Positions 8,096 through 15,835 of a DNA stretch of 33,508 bases are shown here, in pieces. The first letter of the stretch is position 1; every line of letters starts with the position of its first letter. The DNA is from Acetobacter musti (GTDB taxonomy: Bacteria > Pseudomonadota > Alphaproteobacteria > Acetobacterales > Acetobacteraceae): positions 1 to 33,508 of the forward strand of contig NZ_WOTB01000036.1 of NCBI RefSeq assembly GCF_011516835.1. The letters run 5' to 3'. The notes under the pieces were generated by a model. It saw only the letters and a list, made by a program, of their open reading frames with translations, was not told where the DNA came from and ran no database searches. Made by a program: the position numbers and the translations under genes.

Positions 8096-8900
8096 CCGGT
8101 ATCCGTGGTCCGGGGCAGGATGTGTGACCGGCTGCGATGAGTGGATAGCGGGGACATTCAGCGGGACGTTGCGTTCGGGTTGCGGGAGAGCGTTGCAGTT
8201 CCCCGCGCGTTTTTTCCGCCTGCTTATGTCGGAGGATGAATCTGATGTCTCAGCCCACTATGACACTGGCGCCTCTGTCTTTACGGCGCGAAGGGAAAAA
8301 CCTTCCGGAGGGACAGGCGGAAATAAGGATCACTCTGTAGGGAGCCGATGGCCAGAATCGATGAACAGATTCAGGGGGCGTAGGATGCTGAAAGTGCCGG
8401 TTCCGGACCAGTTTGTGACACAGAGCCTACGGTCCGGAACAAATGGGCTCGCACAGAAAGCGTGGTCTCTGATGACGGATACCCGGCATCTGACAAGAAG
8501 TGCTGGCCGGCATGTTCAGATCGGGCAGGCGGGGGCTGTGCAGGCTTCGTTGGGAGAGGGCGTTCGATGGTGGGGGCAGCCTGCCTGTGGGCGTGGCGCG
8601 GGGTTTTTCTCCGGAGCGGAAGCCGTGCGGGGAACCTGGGCGGCGTATCGCGAGGGTTTCCGACAATGATGCTGTTCCAGGGAGTGGCGAGCGGGCTTCC
8701 GTCGGGTGATTTTTTGCGACAGTGACTGGCGAACGGGAGAAGCGTGGGTTTTTGAGTGTGCGCTGTCGGGCAGAAGAAGATGATTGCGAAGCCTGTCTGC
8801 GAGGAACAGAATAACCGAGTCTGATCGTCGGCTGCGCTGAAGTGGCGGGATCAGGAACGCGGCGAGCCTCTGATCCACCTGCACGTCAGGAGAGACTGAC
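8096..8900. other. 800-bp stretch with no well-supported gene
   Basis: A 181-codon plus-strand frame (8124-8669) crosses this region, but its product is low-complexity and lacks a good start, so I do not call it. A 31-residue frame at 8245-8340 has a good Shine-Dalgarno (GGAGGA, 8231-8236) and could be a real micro-ORF, but its product shows nothing recognisable. The region may be decayed accessory DNA. Confidence 0.4.
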
Positions 8901-9395
8901 ATGAGCGACGACGTCATCCGTCCGGAAATCTGGATGCACATGCTGAAGGCGATGGAAAAATGCCCTGATGATATTGTCACAGATGCGGGCGTTCTTGCGC
9001 CCCCCGGATGCAGCGATGAAGAATTCTGCGCCAATCTGGAATATCTCGATGAACATGGGCTGTCCGATTCCGGGATTGTCCGGGGCATCGGGGGGAAATG
9101 GTCCTGGAGCGGTTCCCGCATCACTGCTCACGGAATCAGCTGTCTTCGTGACGACACCTGCCTTGTTCCGGGCTCCGGCGCCGTTACCGTGAAGCTTGAT
9201 GCCGGAATGATAAAGGCGCTTCTCCGGCTTCAGATTGACAGATCCGATGCGCCGGAGGAGCAGAAGAAAGCCGTTGCGATGGCGATTGACGGAATGTCGG
9301 AAGAGGCTCTGACGACTGTGACGCGCGGGCTGGTAAAGCAGGGGCTTCGCAGCACGCGCGACCTGATGCACTGGCTGAGGCCGTATATTTCGTGA
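8901..9395 (+). CDS. winged-helix-like protein, 164 residues, unknown role
   Basis: The ATG start has a strong ribosome binding site (AGGAGAG six bases upstream). Residues about 5-85 have the pattern of a winged helix as in YjcQ/DUF2513-type phage-associated proteins: an N-terminal helix ('RPEIWMHMLKAMEKCP'), a helix ending 'LEYLDEHGLSDSGI', a wing strand pair, then 'ITAHGISCLRDD'. The C-terminal half (about 95-164) is helical ('IKALLRLQI', 'EEALTTVTRGLVKQGL'). It may be a DNA-binding or phage-derived protein. Family placement is by pattern only. The gene is isolated. Confidence 0.75.
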   Translation: MSDDVIRPEIWMHMLKAMEKCPDDIVTDAGVLAPPGCSDEEFCANLEYLDEHGLSDSGIVRGIGGKWSWSGSRITAHGISCLRDDTCLVPGSGAVTVKLDAGMIKALLRLQIDRSDAPEEQKKAVAMAIDGMSEEALTTVTRGLVKQGLRSTRDLMHWLRPYIS

Positions 9396-9624
9396 CGGCA
9401 AAGGCGTGGTTTCCTTTGCTGCGAAGATCCGGAGCGGTTGCGGCGCGGAGGGAAGATGCCGGGTCCGGGCAGGGCGCGATACGTTAAATACTCGTAATTC
9501 CTTGCATTGACCCGGCTATGAGGCGCATGGTCGGCCGCGAGGCGGTTTCCGGTAGTCTCAGCGCGGCTGAATGGCGGAAAATCTTCTGCGTGTCGCGTAT
9601 TTTCCCGTCAGGGGATAACGCATC

Positions 9625-10173
9625 ATGTACGATCAGACCTGGCCGTCTTTCTGGTATTATCTTCTGGCGATTATGGGCTTTGCCGTCGTGTGGCGTATTG
9701 GCAAAGCGTTTCTTGTATCGCCGCGGGATATTCAGGACGAGGAGAGCGTCCGCGATCTTGCCGAGACTGAAGAGACCGCGTCCGGCGCGGTTCCTCTTCA
9801 TATCATCGACATCGAGCCGGTCCGGCTTATTCTCAACTATCGTGACAGTGACGGCGAGACGGAGCGCAGGACGGTTTTCGTGAATGCGATCGTGCCGTCG
9901 GATGACGTGAATGCGCCGGAGACGATCAGATACCTCGATGGCTGGTGCGAACTGAGGTCCGGGCCGCGTCGCTTCCGGCTAGGGAGAATCCGGCGGGCTG
10001 TGGACCCGGACACGGGCACTGAGATCGGGGATCTGCAGGGCCTGCTGTGGTCTCGCAGGAGGAAGGACGAGGTGATCGGCGGCAGGACTGGTGGTGAGAC
10101 TGGCAGCGAAACGGGCCATGAAACTGGCCATCGGCCGCCGCAGTCAGCGGACGGGTCTGCTTTTCACCTCTGA
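9625..10173 (+). CDS. membrane-anchored protein with a WYL-like domain
   Basis: This 182-residue protein has one N-terminal membrane helix (about 8-26) and then a soluble cytoplasmic part. Residues about 68-125 match the WYL pattern: 'LILNYRDSDGETERRTVFVNAIVP', then 'RYLDGWCELRSGPRRFRLGRI'. The YLDGWCELR and FRLGRI blocks line up with the WYL 'Y..AWCELR...R.FRLDRI' signature. WYL domains usually sense ligands in HTH transcription factors or regulate defence and RNA/DNA enzymes. Here no HTH is present. The C-terminal tail is Gly/Thr/Glu repetitive (GETG, SETG, HETG) and probably disordered. The start at ATG 9625 comes just before the membrane helix. Function unknown. Confidence 0.75.
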   Translation: MYDQTWPSFWYYLLAIMGFAVVWRIGKAFLVSPRDIQDEESVRDLAETEETASGAVPLHIIDIEPVRLILNYRDSDGETERRTVFVNAIVPSDDVNAPETIRYLDGWCELRSGPRRFRLGRIRRAVDPDTGTEIGDLQGLLWSRRRKDEVIGGRTGGETGSETGHETGHRPPQSADGSAFHL

Positions 10174-10271
10174 GGGATGGCTGTTCCGGCTGTCATGTGG
10201 CGGTGTCGGGAGATTTGAAATCACGGTGTCGCGATCCGCTTCGCTGGCAGAGTCATTATTAACCTTCCCTT

Positions 10272-10277
10272 TATAAT
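10272..10277 (+). promoter_or_regulatory. possible -10 element TATAAT
   Basis: A perfect sigma-70 -10 hexamer in a local AT-rich patch; no clear TTGACA-like -35 lies 16-18 bp upstream. It would start a transcript near 10284, reading into the small frames at 10326 and 10584. Confidence 0.3.
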
Positions 10278-10325
10278 AAGCGAATATCTGACAGCGTCTG
10301 AGTCAGGGGGCATCTCTGGTGCATC

Positions 10326-10493
10326 ATGAAAACTATTGCCTCCATCGTCCGGCCTGTGGCGGACCCTGCCGGTGAGTCCGGTCGGGACGCGCTGACTGAT
10401 GTGGCGGGGCGTCTCAGGGTGAGAGGGCCGCATCGGGCGGGTCGTCCATTCCTGATATATGGATTCATGTTTTCAGAAGAAGCCTCCGTCTGA
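10326..10493 (+). CDS. possible 55-residue ORF, doubtful
   Basis: The frame begins ATG AAA ACT ATT GCC, about 40 bp after the TATAAT-like site, and ends at TGA 10491-10493. A run of G (about 10309-10313) is the only ribosome-binding candidate. The product is Arg/Gly/Pro-rich with a hydrophobic patch near its end (FLIYGFMF). No family is recognised. It could equally be non-coding. Confidence 0.2.
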   Translation: MKTIASIVRPVADPAGESGRDALTDVAGRLRVRGPHRAGRPFLIYGFMFSEEASV

Positions 10494-10583
10494 CGCGGTG
10501 TCATCGAAGGAGCGTTTTCAGGTCGTCATGTGGCTGACGGCCGGATTTCACAGAAAGCCGGATTTCAGAGAGATTGAGAGATC

Positions 10584-10772
10584 ATGGAGCGGAATAAGAG
10601 TGACGACACAGTCATCACGCTCGCCACGGAGCTTGTCGCCAGGTATGGCCGTGGTGCGAGAATGGAGGCCGGCGAGCGGTGCGAGCGGGCTCATAAAGCC
10701 GGAGATTCCGCCGGAGCGGAGACATGGCTGAAGGTGTTCCGTTATCTGTCCGGTGAAGGCGGAACTGTCTGA
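10584..10772 (+). CDS. 62-residue hypothetical protein (helical, DUF6961-like layout)
   Basis: The ATG is preceded by GAGAG at close distance. The 62-residue product reads as two or three helices (ITLATELVARYG, ARMEAGERCERAHKAGD, AETWLKVFRYLSG). Its layout 'A..L....G..A...A..R...A..AGD..G...W..V...L' recalls the short alphaproteobacterial DUF6961-type proteins of unknown function. That resemblance is from memory and weak. It is soluble and carries a single Cys. Confidence 0.55.
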   Translation: MERNKSDDTVITLATELVARYGRGARMEAGERCERAHKAGDSAGAETWLKVFRYLSGEGGTV

Positions 10773-10833
10773 GGCGGACGGGCGGAGTTTCGGGCGGGGA
10801 TGAAAGCGGAACGGGCTGGCGGGTTTGTCCGGC

Positions 10834-11049
10834 TCACTCCGCCGGATCGTCGATGACGATTTTCATCGAGCCGTCCTTCTGGCCGCGCAGATATTCGTCG
10901 TGCTCGTTCAGGCCTTCACCGAGGAGCAGCAGGCTTACGGCGATGAAGGCGGCGACGCCGGCGGTCCAGGGGTAATGGTACCAGCAGGTTCCGGATACGA
11001 ACAGGACGGCGGCGGGCAGGGTTGTTCTGAGGTCTCTGAGAAGGATCAT
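10834..11049 (-). CDS. small two-helix membrane protein, 71 residues
   Basis: The product has two hydrophobic segments (about 10-24 and 28-45) joined by an aromatic turn (CWYHYPW), then a charged tail (GLNEHDEYLRGQKDG...IDDPAE) that probably faces the cytoplasm. The ATG at 11049 has GGAG about 10 bases upstream. No family is recognised. It converges on the 62-residue gene. Confidence 0.65.
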   Translation of the reverse strand: MILLRDLRTTLPAAVLFVSGTCWYHYPWTAGVAAFIAVSLLLLGEGLNEHDEYLRGQKDGSMKIVIDDPAE

Positions 11050-11269
11050 CGGTCCGTCGCTCCGTGCTTGTGCGCCCTCGCGGGGGCGCGGCTGCGGGTG
11101 ATTTTTTGTAACCTTCTCTCACAGCTTTGCTGATCATGTCGCGGTCATCCGTTATCCTGCAAGATGGGAAACGGGGAGCGTTTCGCGGCATTGTCCGGAA
11201 ACTCTTTCTGCAGCCTCTCCGGTTTCAGGATTTTTGTATGCCTTGCTGATACAGGTTCGGCGGCTTTTC

Positions 11270-11327
11270 GGGGCTTTGCCCCGAACCCCGCAAAGGGAGG
11301 CGGTCCTTTTGATCCCGGTTTGTTAAA
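11270..11327 (+). repeat. intergenic repeat family A, copy 2
   Basis: Same two-hairpin element as at 2823-2880: GGGGCTTTGCCCC, then a slightly degraded AAAGGGA...TCCTTTT stem, then GATCCCGGTTTGTTAAA. It sits 31 bp from repeat B copy 1. Confidence 0.85.
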
Positions 11328-11358
11328 CTGAACGGGATGAAGGGCAGCGTCCTGCTCA

Positions 11359-11513
11359 CTCAGAAAGCCCCCTGCCGCGACAAACCTTTGATAAAAACAA
11401 ACAAAAGTTTTTGGGTGCCGCCTTTTTTCAAAAAGGCGGCGTCTTCTAAGCCTTCTGAAAAAACTTCTGTTTAACCGACCGAAAGTTTCACAGGCAGGCG
11501 TCTGAAACAGCCG
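11359..11513 (+). repeat. structured intergenic repeat family B, copy 1
   Basis: About 155 bp. It starts CTCAGAAAGC, continues with TTTGATAAAAACAAACAAAAG and GTTTTTGGGTGCCGCC, and forms hairpin 1 (GCCGCCTTTTT/AAAAAGGCGGC). Hairpin 2 is partly deleted compared with copies 2 and 3. Hairpin 3 (TTTCA...TGAAA) ends at the stop codon of the nuclease gene (11514). The position fits a 3'-end or terminator role for that gene. Confidence 0.8.
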
Positions 11514-12305
11514 CTAACGCAGCAATAAGGCGTCAAGGCTCCGGTTTCTGGTCTTCTGGGCTGGTGGCACGGCGGGGAAAGGGTCTACGCCTGTGACGCG
11601 GCGCAGAGAGTCCATTGCCACGGTATTGCACTGATATGGTGTCGTATTCCTGCAGACGACGACGCTCACCGCGCTGAGGGACGGGACGAGAACGGCTTTC
11701 CAGACCGAGGACGGGACGCGGACGTGATCCGGGCCGATCGATCCGAGGGGTTCGCGGAAAGCGGGGCCGGTGACGACCCAGGCTTCCCCTTTGCGTCTCA
11801 CGATTTTGCGCAGGTTGCCCTCGATACGGTTCCAGGCGCCTGAATTCATTTTCGCTGCTTGGGGGACAATATTGGAGAGCGCGAATGTTTCCTCCCGTGC
11901 GGCGCGGGTCGGGGCGTCACCGGAGGGGGTGAGATGTCCCCGGGACCATCCGGAGCGGCGGTAATCGGAGAGTTCGGAGCGCTCCGCGGGTGGCAGTCGC
12001 AGGTCTTCGTGAAAGGGCGCCCGTCCCTGCAGGGTCTGGGCGCGGATGATGCTTTCTTTTGTCAGATGTTCGGCGCTCCACAGAGATTCATGGTCGGGTC
12101 CGGAATAGCCCGCAGCGAAGCCTGTGGAGCAGAGAAGTGTGACCGGGGCGGAGGTCGCGGGCGGTTTCTGGCCGGCAAAATGGTCGGGGCAGTCCGCTCG
12201 GGCGAAGACTGGCGCGATAAGGAGAAGGATGACGGAGAACGGGCAGCGGAAACGGAGCGGGAGAGGCATGCGGGCGTATTTGCCGGGATACAGGGTCCAG
12301 GGCAA
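11514..12305 (-). CDS. secreted DNA/RNA non-specific endonuclease (NUC1 family)
   Basis: A 263-residue (or 251, from internal ATG 12269) beta-beta-alpha-metal nuclease that would cut DNA and RNA without sequence preference using one Mg2+. A signal peptide (FSVILLLIAPVFARA) indicates export. The active-site blocks are RGHLTPSGDA (general-base His124 by analogy with Serratia nuclease H89), 'LSNIVPQ' and MNSGAWNRIE (metal-binding Asn154, then Glu162). The family DRGH motif reads SRGH here. Cysteines at 39, 59 and near the C-terminus may form disulfides. The gene is divergent from the Gly-rich lipoprotein with ~77 bp between starts, and repeat B follows its stop. Likely roles are nutrient scavenging or competition. 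Confidence 0.9.
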   Translation of the reverse strand: MPWTLYPGKYARMPLPLRFRCPFSVILLLIAPVFARADCPDHFAGQKPPATSAPVTLLCSTGFAAGYSGPDHESLWSAEHLTKESIIRAQTLQGRAPFHEDLRLPPAERSELSDYRRSGWSRGHLTPSGDAPTRAAREETFALSNIVPQAAKMNSGAWNRIEGNLRKIVRRKGEAWVVTGPAFREPLGSIGPDHVRVPSSVWKAVLVPSLSAVSVVVCRNTTPYQCNTVAMDSLRRVTGVDPFPAVPPAQKTRNRSLDALLLR

Positions 12306-12382
12306 ACGGGGTCGTTCGGATGACGGGTGAATCTATCGTATTTTGCCGGGAGCGGGAAGACGGACGGCGGGGAGTGTGGGGA

Positions 12383-12712
12383 ATGACGAACAGATGGCTT
12401 GTGCTCGTGCTGCTGGGGTGTGCGCCTGTCGCGTGCTCGCATCAGCGTCCGCAGGACTCACGTTCGGCGTTATTCAGTTCCGTGGGCGGTGCCGGAAATC
12501 CGGCGCCGGTGGCGGATCAGCCGGTCAGAGACGGGGCTGTGCATGGCTCGGTTTCGATGGAGAGCGACTTTGGTTCGGGGCGGGGTTATGGCTATCCGGG
12601 CTCCGGTGTGAGTCCTGACGGATACGGCGCCGGGATTGGAGCATCTGGTCTCGGGACCGCTGGGATCGGATCGTCCGGGATCGGCACGATGGGCGTGCCT
12701 GGCGGGCTCTGA
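12383..12712 (+). CDS. Gly-rich lipoprotein, 109 residues
   Basis: The ATG at 12383 has GGAG and GGGGA upstream. The product starts MTNRW and a hydrophobic run; either LLGC (Cys13) or PVAC (Cys18) could be the lipidated cysteine. The mature part is low-complexity. The C-terminal third repeats Gly-Ile-Gly / Ser-Gly-Ile-Gly units (GIGASGLG, GIGSSGIG). I recognise no enzyme domain. It is divergent from the secreted nuclease and may share its promoter region. Probably a surface or periplasmic structural lipoprotein; function unknown. Confidence 0.7.
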   Translation: MTNRWLVLVLLGCAPVACSHQRPQDSRSALFSSVGGAGNPAPVADQPVRDGAVHGSVSMESDFGSGRGYGYPGSGVSPDGYGAGIGASGLGTAGIGSSGIGTMGVPGGL

Positions 12713-13131
12713 GTGGTGCGGTCGCGCCGGATCGGGATGCGGGGCTGACGATTCGTGCTGTCATGGAACTGCGGGATTTGGGACGGAAGCGGGCCAGACC
12801 CTGCGGCGGGTATGTAACGATCTGTGGAAAAGACATTCGGTCTGTTTACCGGGACTCCGTTGCCGGAACTCTGGTTTTCGGAGATGGGGAGCGGCCTTCC
12901 TGCCGTGTTTACAGGGCATTTTTTCTTTTATCCGATGTTCTGATGGCGGCGTTCCGGCTTTCTCCGCGAGGCGGATATCGGGCTGTGTCAGGCCGGGACG
13001 GGTCTCTGCCCGTGTGATCTGACGGGTATACAGCACGGGCTTCGGGCGGCATTTATCTTGCTCTCTGTTATTCGCTGTCTCCGCGGCCGCGTGCCGCGCT
13101 GCTGTCCGGAAGGCCCCTTCGCGGGAAAGTA
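12713..13131. other. gene-free stretch before the sulfotransferase
   Basis: I see no supported gene in these 419 bp; frames on both strands are Arg/Ser-rich, as expected for chance frames in GC-rich DNA. The stretch ends at the sulfotransferase start. Confidence 0.4.
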
Positions 13132-14058
13132 ATGAAGTATTTTTTTATCGTTGGTTCGCCGTTCTGCGGATCGACGGCGGTTGGCAATATCCTCAACACC
13201 AGCAGCCAGATCTTTCATGCCGGGGAAGTGGACCGGCTGGATCTCTTCGGTCAGTACACCGGAGAGAATGCAAATCTCACGGTGCATGGCTGCGCGCTCT
13301 GCGGCCTTGGTCATCAGGGCGGTCCGTGTCCGGTCTGGCATGATTTTCCGTCCCGGCCTTCCTCGCCTGCGGAGAAGGTCAGATCGTATGAGGAGATGGT
13401 CGCGAGGGCCGGCAGGCCGGTTGTTCTGGACAGTTCGAAGAATGCCGACTGGATGACGATGTTATGGGCGGCCGGGCTGTCTGTCGGCGGGGCGATCGTT
13501 CTTTCCCGGAATCCGTTTGCTTTCGCCCGGAGTCATTTCAAGGCGACGGGGGCGCCAGTCTGGCAGGGGGTCGAGATCTGGCGGAATATCTACAACCACT
13601 GTCTGCGGGCCATTCTCCATCGCGGAATTCCCTTTATGGCGCTCCGGCATGAGGAGATTTACACGAATACGGAGGGCTATTTCTCGCGCATGCTGAATTT
13701 CATGGGCGTGACGGGAGGTGTCGATTACGCGGAATTCTTCCGTTACCCGTGCCACTCGCTGGGTGGGAACTGGGGGGCTTACGTTCATTATGCCGGCTTT
13801 GACGCTGCTGCCTTTCTGCATCGGGAGGCGACTGAGGGCAGATATGCCGATCCTCAGGAGATGGTGGTGAAGCTGGGCAGGCAGGCCTCTCCGAAGCAGC
13901 GCGATGATGATGGCTGGATGGACCATGTCACGGCGGAGGAGATCAGTGCGGGGATCAGTATTCCCGGTGTTGTCGATGTCATGAGTCTTCTGGGGTACGA
14001 CGCCTCCGCGATTGCCATCCGGAAAGCCGCGAGGGACAGGCGGGCGGAAGCTGCCTGA
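13132..14058 (+). CDS. PAPS-dependent-type sulfotransferase
   Basis: This 308-residue cytoplasmic protein matches the sulfotransferase fold, which moves sulfate from PAPS to a hydroxyl or amine. The 5'-phosphosulfate loop is at the extreme N-terminus (GSPFCGSTAVGN, 8-19, with preceding strand YFFIV). The 3'-phosphate site is AIVLSRNPFAFARS (121-134; Arg127 and Ser134 are the expected contacts). A Cys cluster (C54, C57, C66 in 'CALCGLGHQGGPC') between them is unusual and might bind zinc. The acceptor is unknown; it may sulfate a polysaccharide or lipid. The start at ATG 13132 leads straight into the first strand, as is usual. The gene is isolated. Confidence 0.85.
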   Translation: MKYFFIVGSPFCGSTAVGNILNTSSQIFHAGEVDRLDLFGQYTGENANLTVHGCALCGLGHQGGPCPVWHDFPSRPSSPAEKVRSYEEMVARAGRPVVLDSSKNADWMTMLWAAGLSVGGAIVLSRNPFAFARSHFKATGAPVWQGVEIWRNIYNHCLRAILHRGIPFMALRHEEIYTNTEGYFSRMLNFMGVTGGVDYAEFFRYPCHSLGGNWGAYVHYAGFDAAAFLHREATEGRYADPQEMVVKLGRQASPKQRDDDGWMDHVTAEEISAGISIPGVVDVMSLLGYDASAIAIRKAARDRRAEAA

Positions 14059-14171
14059 GCGCCTGACAGGTGCGTCCGGTTGTGGCCGGATGGTGTGGGC
14101 AATGGAACCTTTGCGGCGCTGGCACGCTGACAGGGGGTGTTCGTTCCGAGCGCCTTAACCGGAGGATTTTC

Positions 14172-14342
14172 ATGCGTCTGACCATTGCGGCCGTGCTTGC
14201 TGTTTCCGTGTGTTGTCTGGGGCTGACGGCCTGTGAGCCGCACAAGCGGACATTTGGTGAGAAGGTCCGGGATACGATCGATCCGCCGAAGGGGCCGGTT
14301 GAGAAGGCGGGACGTGCGGTTGACCGGGCGACCGGGGACTGA
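14172..14342 (+). CDS. tiny lipoprotein, 56 residues
   Basis: ATG 14172 has a perfect GGAGG upstream (14161-14165). The product has an N-terminal Arg, a hydrophobic core and lipobox LTAC (Cys21). The 35-residue mature part is charged: 'RTFGEKVRDTIDPPKGPVEKAGRAVDRATG', probably helix-PP-helix and amphipathic. This is an outer-membrane-type lipoprotein signal with a short helical tail, like other small proteobacterial stress lipoproteins; I cannot name the family. Confidence 0.8.
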   Translation: MRLTIAAVLAVSVCCLGLTACEPHKRTFGEKVRDTIDPPKGPVEKAGRAVDRATGD

Positions 14343-14434
14343 TCCATAAACGGGGAATGGCGGCGTTTCCGGATGCCGCTGTTTATGTATTTCGCGGGCA
14401 GGAAACGAAGCGGGGCTCCGGGTTTATGTCAGCG

Positions 14435-14486
14435 AACCGGGATCAAAAGGACCGTGTCCCTTTGCGGGGCGCGGGGCAAAAGCCCC
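14435..14486 (-). repeat. intergenic repeat family A, copy 3
   Basis: The element is in the opposite orientation to copies 1 and 2: AACCGGGATC, the AAAGG...CCTTT stem with mismatches, then GGGGCAAAAGCCCC. It lies about 90 bp after the lipoprotein stop. Confidence 0.8.
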
Positions 14487-14579
14487 GGAAAACCGCTCCC
14501 AATCATGTCTGCACGATCTGTAAACGGCAATTTTTCTGACACGGGATAACCGGCCAGAGCTTTTCGGAGCAGGGCTGCT

Positions 14580-14864
14580 TTACCGGTTGTCGTCATCGAC
14601 GATGCAGAGTGCGCCGGTCACAACGGCCTGACCGTGCGCCATATCGATGCGGTCATGTCTGTCGGGGTGTGGCAGGGCGCCGATACCGGGTTTCCTTACG
14701 CCATGATGGCTTTTCGGCCATGTGGGACTGGACCTGAAAGCGACCAGTTTTCTTCTGAAATGTCTTTTCTGGCCGGAGCTGCCCCAGAGCGCGGCCGCTA
14801 TTTTACGGCGGCGGATTCTGCCGATTTTGTCGGCATTTTTTGCTGCCATTAATACCCACATCAT
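14580..14864 (-). CDS. possible 94-residue basic protein
   Basis: This minus-strand frame starts with two adjacent ATGs (14864, 14861) behind a strong Shine-Dalgarno (AGGAGAGG). The first half is very basic (IRRRKIAAALW, KRHFRRK); the C-terminal part ends HGQAVVTGALCIVDDDNR. No family is recognised. The ribosome binding site is the only strong evidence. The frame could be a decayed or chance ORF. Confidence 0.35.
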   Translation of the reverse strand: MMWVLMAAKNADKIGRIRRRKIAAALWGSSGQKRHFRRKLVAFRSSPTWPKSHHGVRKPGIGALPHPDRHDRIDMAHGQAVVTGALCIVDDDNR

Positions 14865-15336
14865 TGCCTCTCCTCTTCAGGACGACCGCTTGAATACGGT
14901 TTCTGGCCTGGCAAAACCTCTGATTCGGAAACAGACTAAAACGTTGTGAAAGCACATGGAACCATCTGGAATGTTCCACGAATGAGAGAAGGTTTCATTC
15001 TGTGAAAAGGTGCTCCTCCGCTGCGATTATGCGCGGCATCTGAGTACAGTATCATCACAGATGTCTGATTTTACCTGTACAGAGCTGCATCTCTGCCTGA
15101 TTTCACCTTTATGTCATTTCACTGGTATCTGTCGGAATGTTTTCGTTACGAACGGACGCATAGAGAAGAGAAAAGAGATTTTCCGACGGAGTCCGGAACA
15201 TGATCGCTCCGGAAAAGCGCTGTGCTGATTATAACAAATGCGTGAGCGGGTATAAGATGATGATGTGTTCAGAAATTTTTGTGGCCGGACTGAGGCCACA
15301 GCATTCTTAATGCGCCCGGTTTTCAGTACGACGGCT
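14865..15336. other. AT-richer gene-free stretch
   Basis: No supported gene in these 472 bp. Composition is less GC-rich than average. A short dyad TGGAAC...GTTCCA (14957-14978) is present. Frames on both strands have many Ser/Cys/His residues and no good ribosome binding site. Confidence 0.4.
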
Positions 15337-15579
15337 TTATGAGCCGGAGGGATGGCGTTCACGGTATCCCGGAGTGCCGGGCGCGTCCGTGGACATTGAC
15401 ATGGTTTCGGTCATGAACGGGATGTGCTGGCGCAGGATGACCTGGCGGAACAGGACATCGCGTTCGGCGTGACCGTCGTCTCTGGCGTCGTGCATGACGA
15501 TCAGAACGGCGATGATGAAGGGCAGGATAAAGGACAGGAAGAGAAAGACGAGAAGAGAGATGAGGGCCTGCCATTCCAT
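15337..15579 (-). CDS. small single-helix membrane protein, 80 residues
   Basis: ATG 15579 has AGGAGAC about 6 bases upstream. One long hydrophobic segment (about 5-29, very Leu/Ile/Phe-rich) is followed by a charged soluble tail (HDARDDGHAERDVLFRQ...). No family is recognised. It lies downstream of ugd on the same strand but behind the ugd terminator, so it is probably a separate transcript. Confidence 0.65.
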   Translation of the reverse strand: MEWQALISLLVFLFLSFILPFIIAVLIVMHDARDDGHAERDVLFRQVILRQHIPFMTETMSMSTDAPGTPGYRERHPSGS

Positions 15580-15740
15580 CTTCTGTCTCCTGTCTGGTGT
15601 GGGCCGGGTCGTTGCGGGCGGGCGCTGTTTTGCCCGGAAACAGCCAGCCCGGAGTGTCTTCCTGGCATCCCTATAACATAATTTTTATAAACAGGTTGCG
15701 TCCGACGGATTTTAAGGCGGTGCGGGTTTCGGGGAAATGA

Positions 15741-15776
15741 AAAAGGCACGACGGGCGTGTGCCTGTCGTGCCTTTT
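15741..15776 (-). terminator. intrinsic terminator after ugd
   Basis: A 12-bp perfect stem (AAAAGGCACGAC at 15741-15752 with GTCGTGCCTTTT at 15765-15776). Read on the minus strand it ends in a run of five T, a classical Rho-independent terminator about 60 bp past the ugd stop. A shorter T run on the plus strand may give weak bidirectional activity. Confidence 0.88.
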
Positions 15777-15835
15777 GCGCCGTAAGGAGAGCCCTGTGAA
15801 GGGTGTCCGGCAGAAGGGCTCCGGTTAAAACCGGG

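Larger units (their letters stand above)
10174..10583. other. intergenic region with a TATAAT promoter-like site
   Basis: Apart from the doubtful 55-residue frame at 10326-10493, nothing coding is supported. An AT-rich patch at about 10250-10285 includes a perfect TATAAT at 10272-10277, a likely -10 element for whatever is transcribed to the right. Confidence 0.4.
11050..11513. other. intergenic region filled by repeats A and B
   Basis: There is no gene in these 464 bp. The region between the 71-residue gene and the nuclease stop carries repeat A copy 2 and repeat B copy 1 in tandem. The first ~200 bp presumably hold the promoter of the minus-strand 71-residue gene. Confidence 0.6.

Noticed and set aside
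8124..8669. 181-codon plus-strand frame
   Set aside because: Product looks unstructured, no ribosome binding site at the start; crosses a region with better micro-ORF candidates.
14957..14978. TGGAAC...GTTCCA dyad as a LexA box
   Set aside because: The alphaproteobacterial LexA box is a direct repeat GTTC-N7-GTTC; this is an inverted repeat, and no gene is close downstream.
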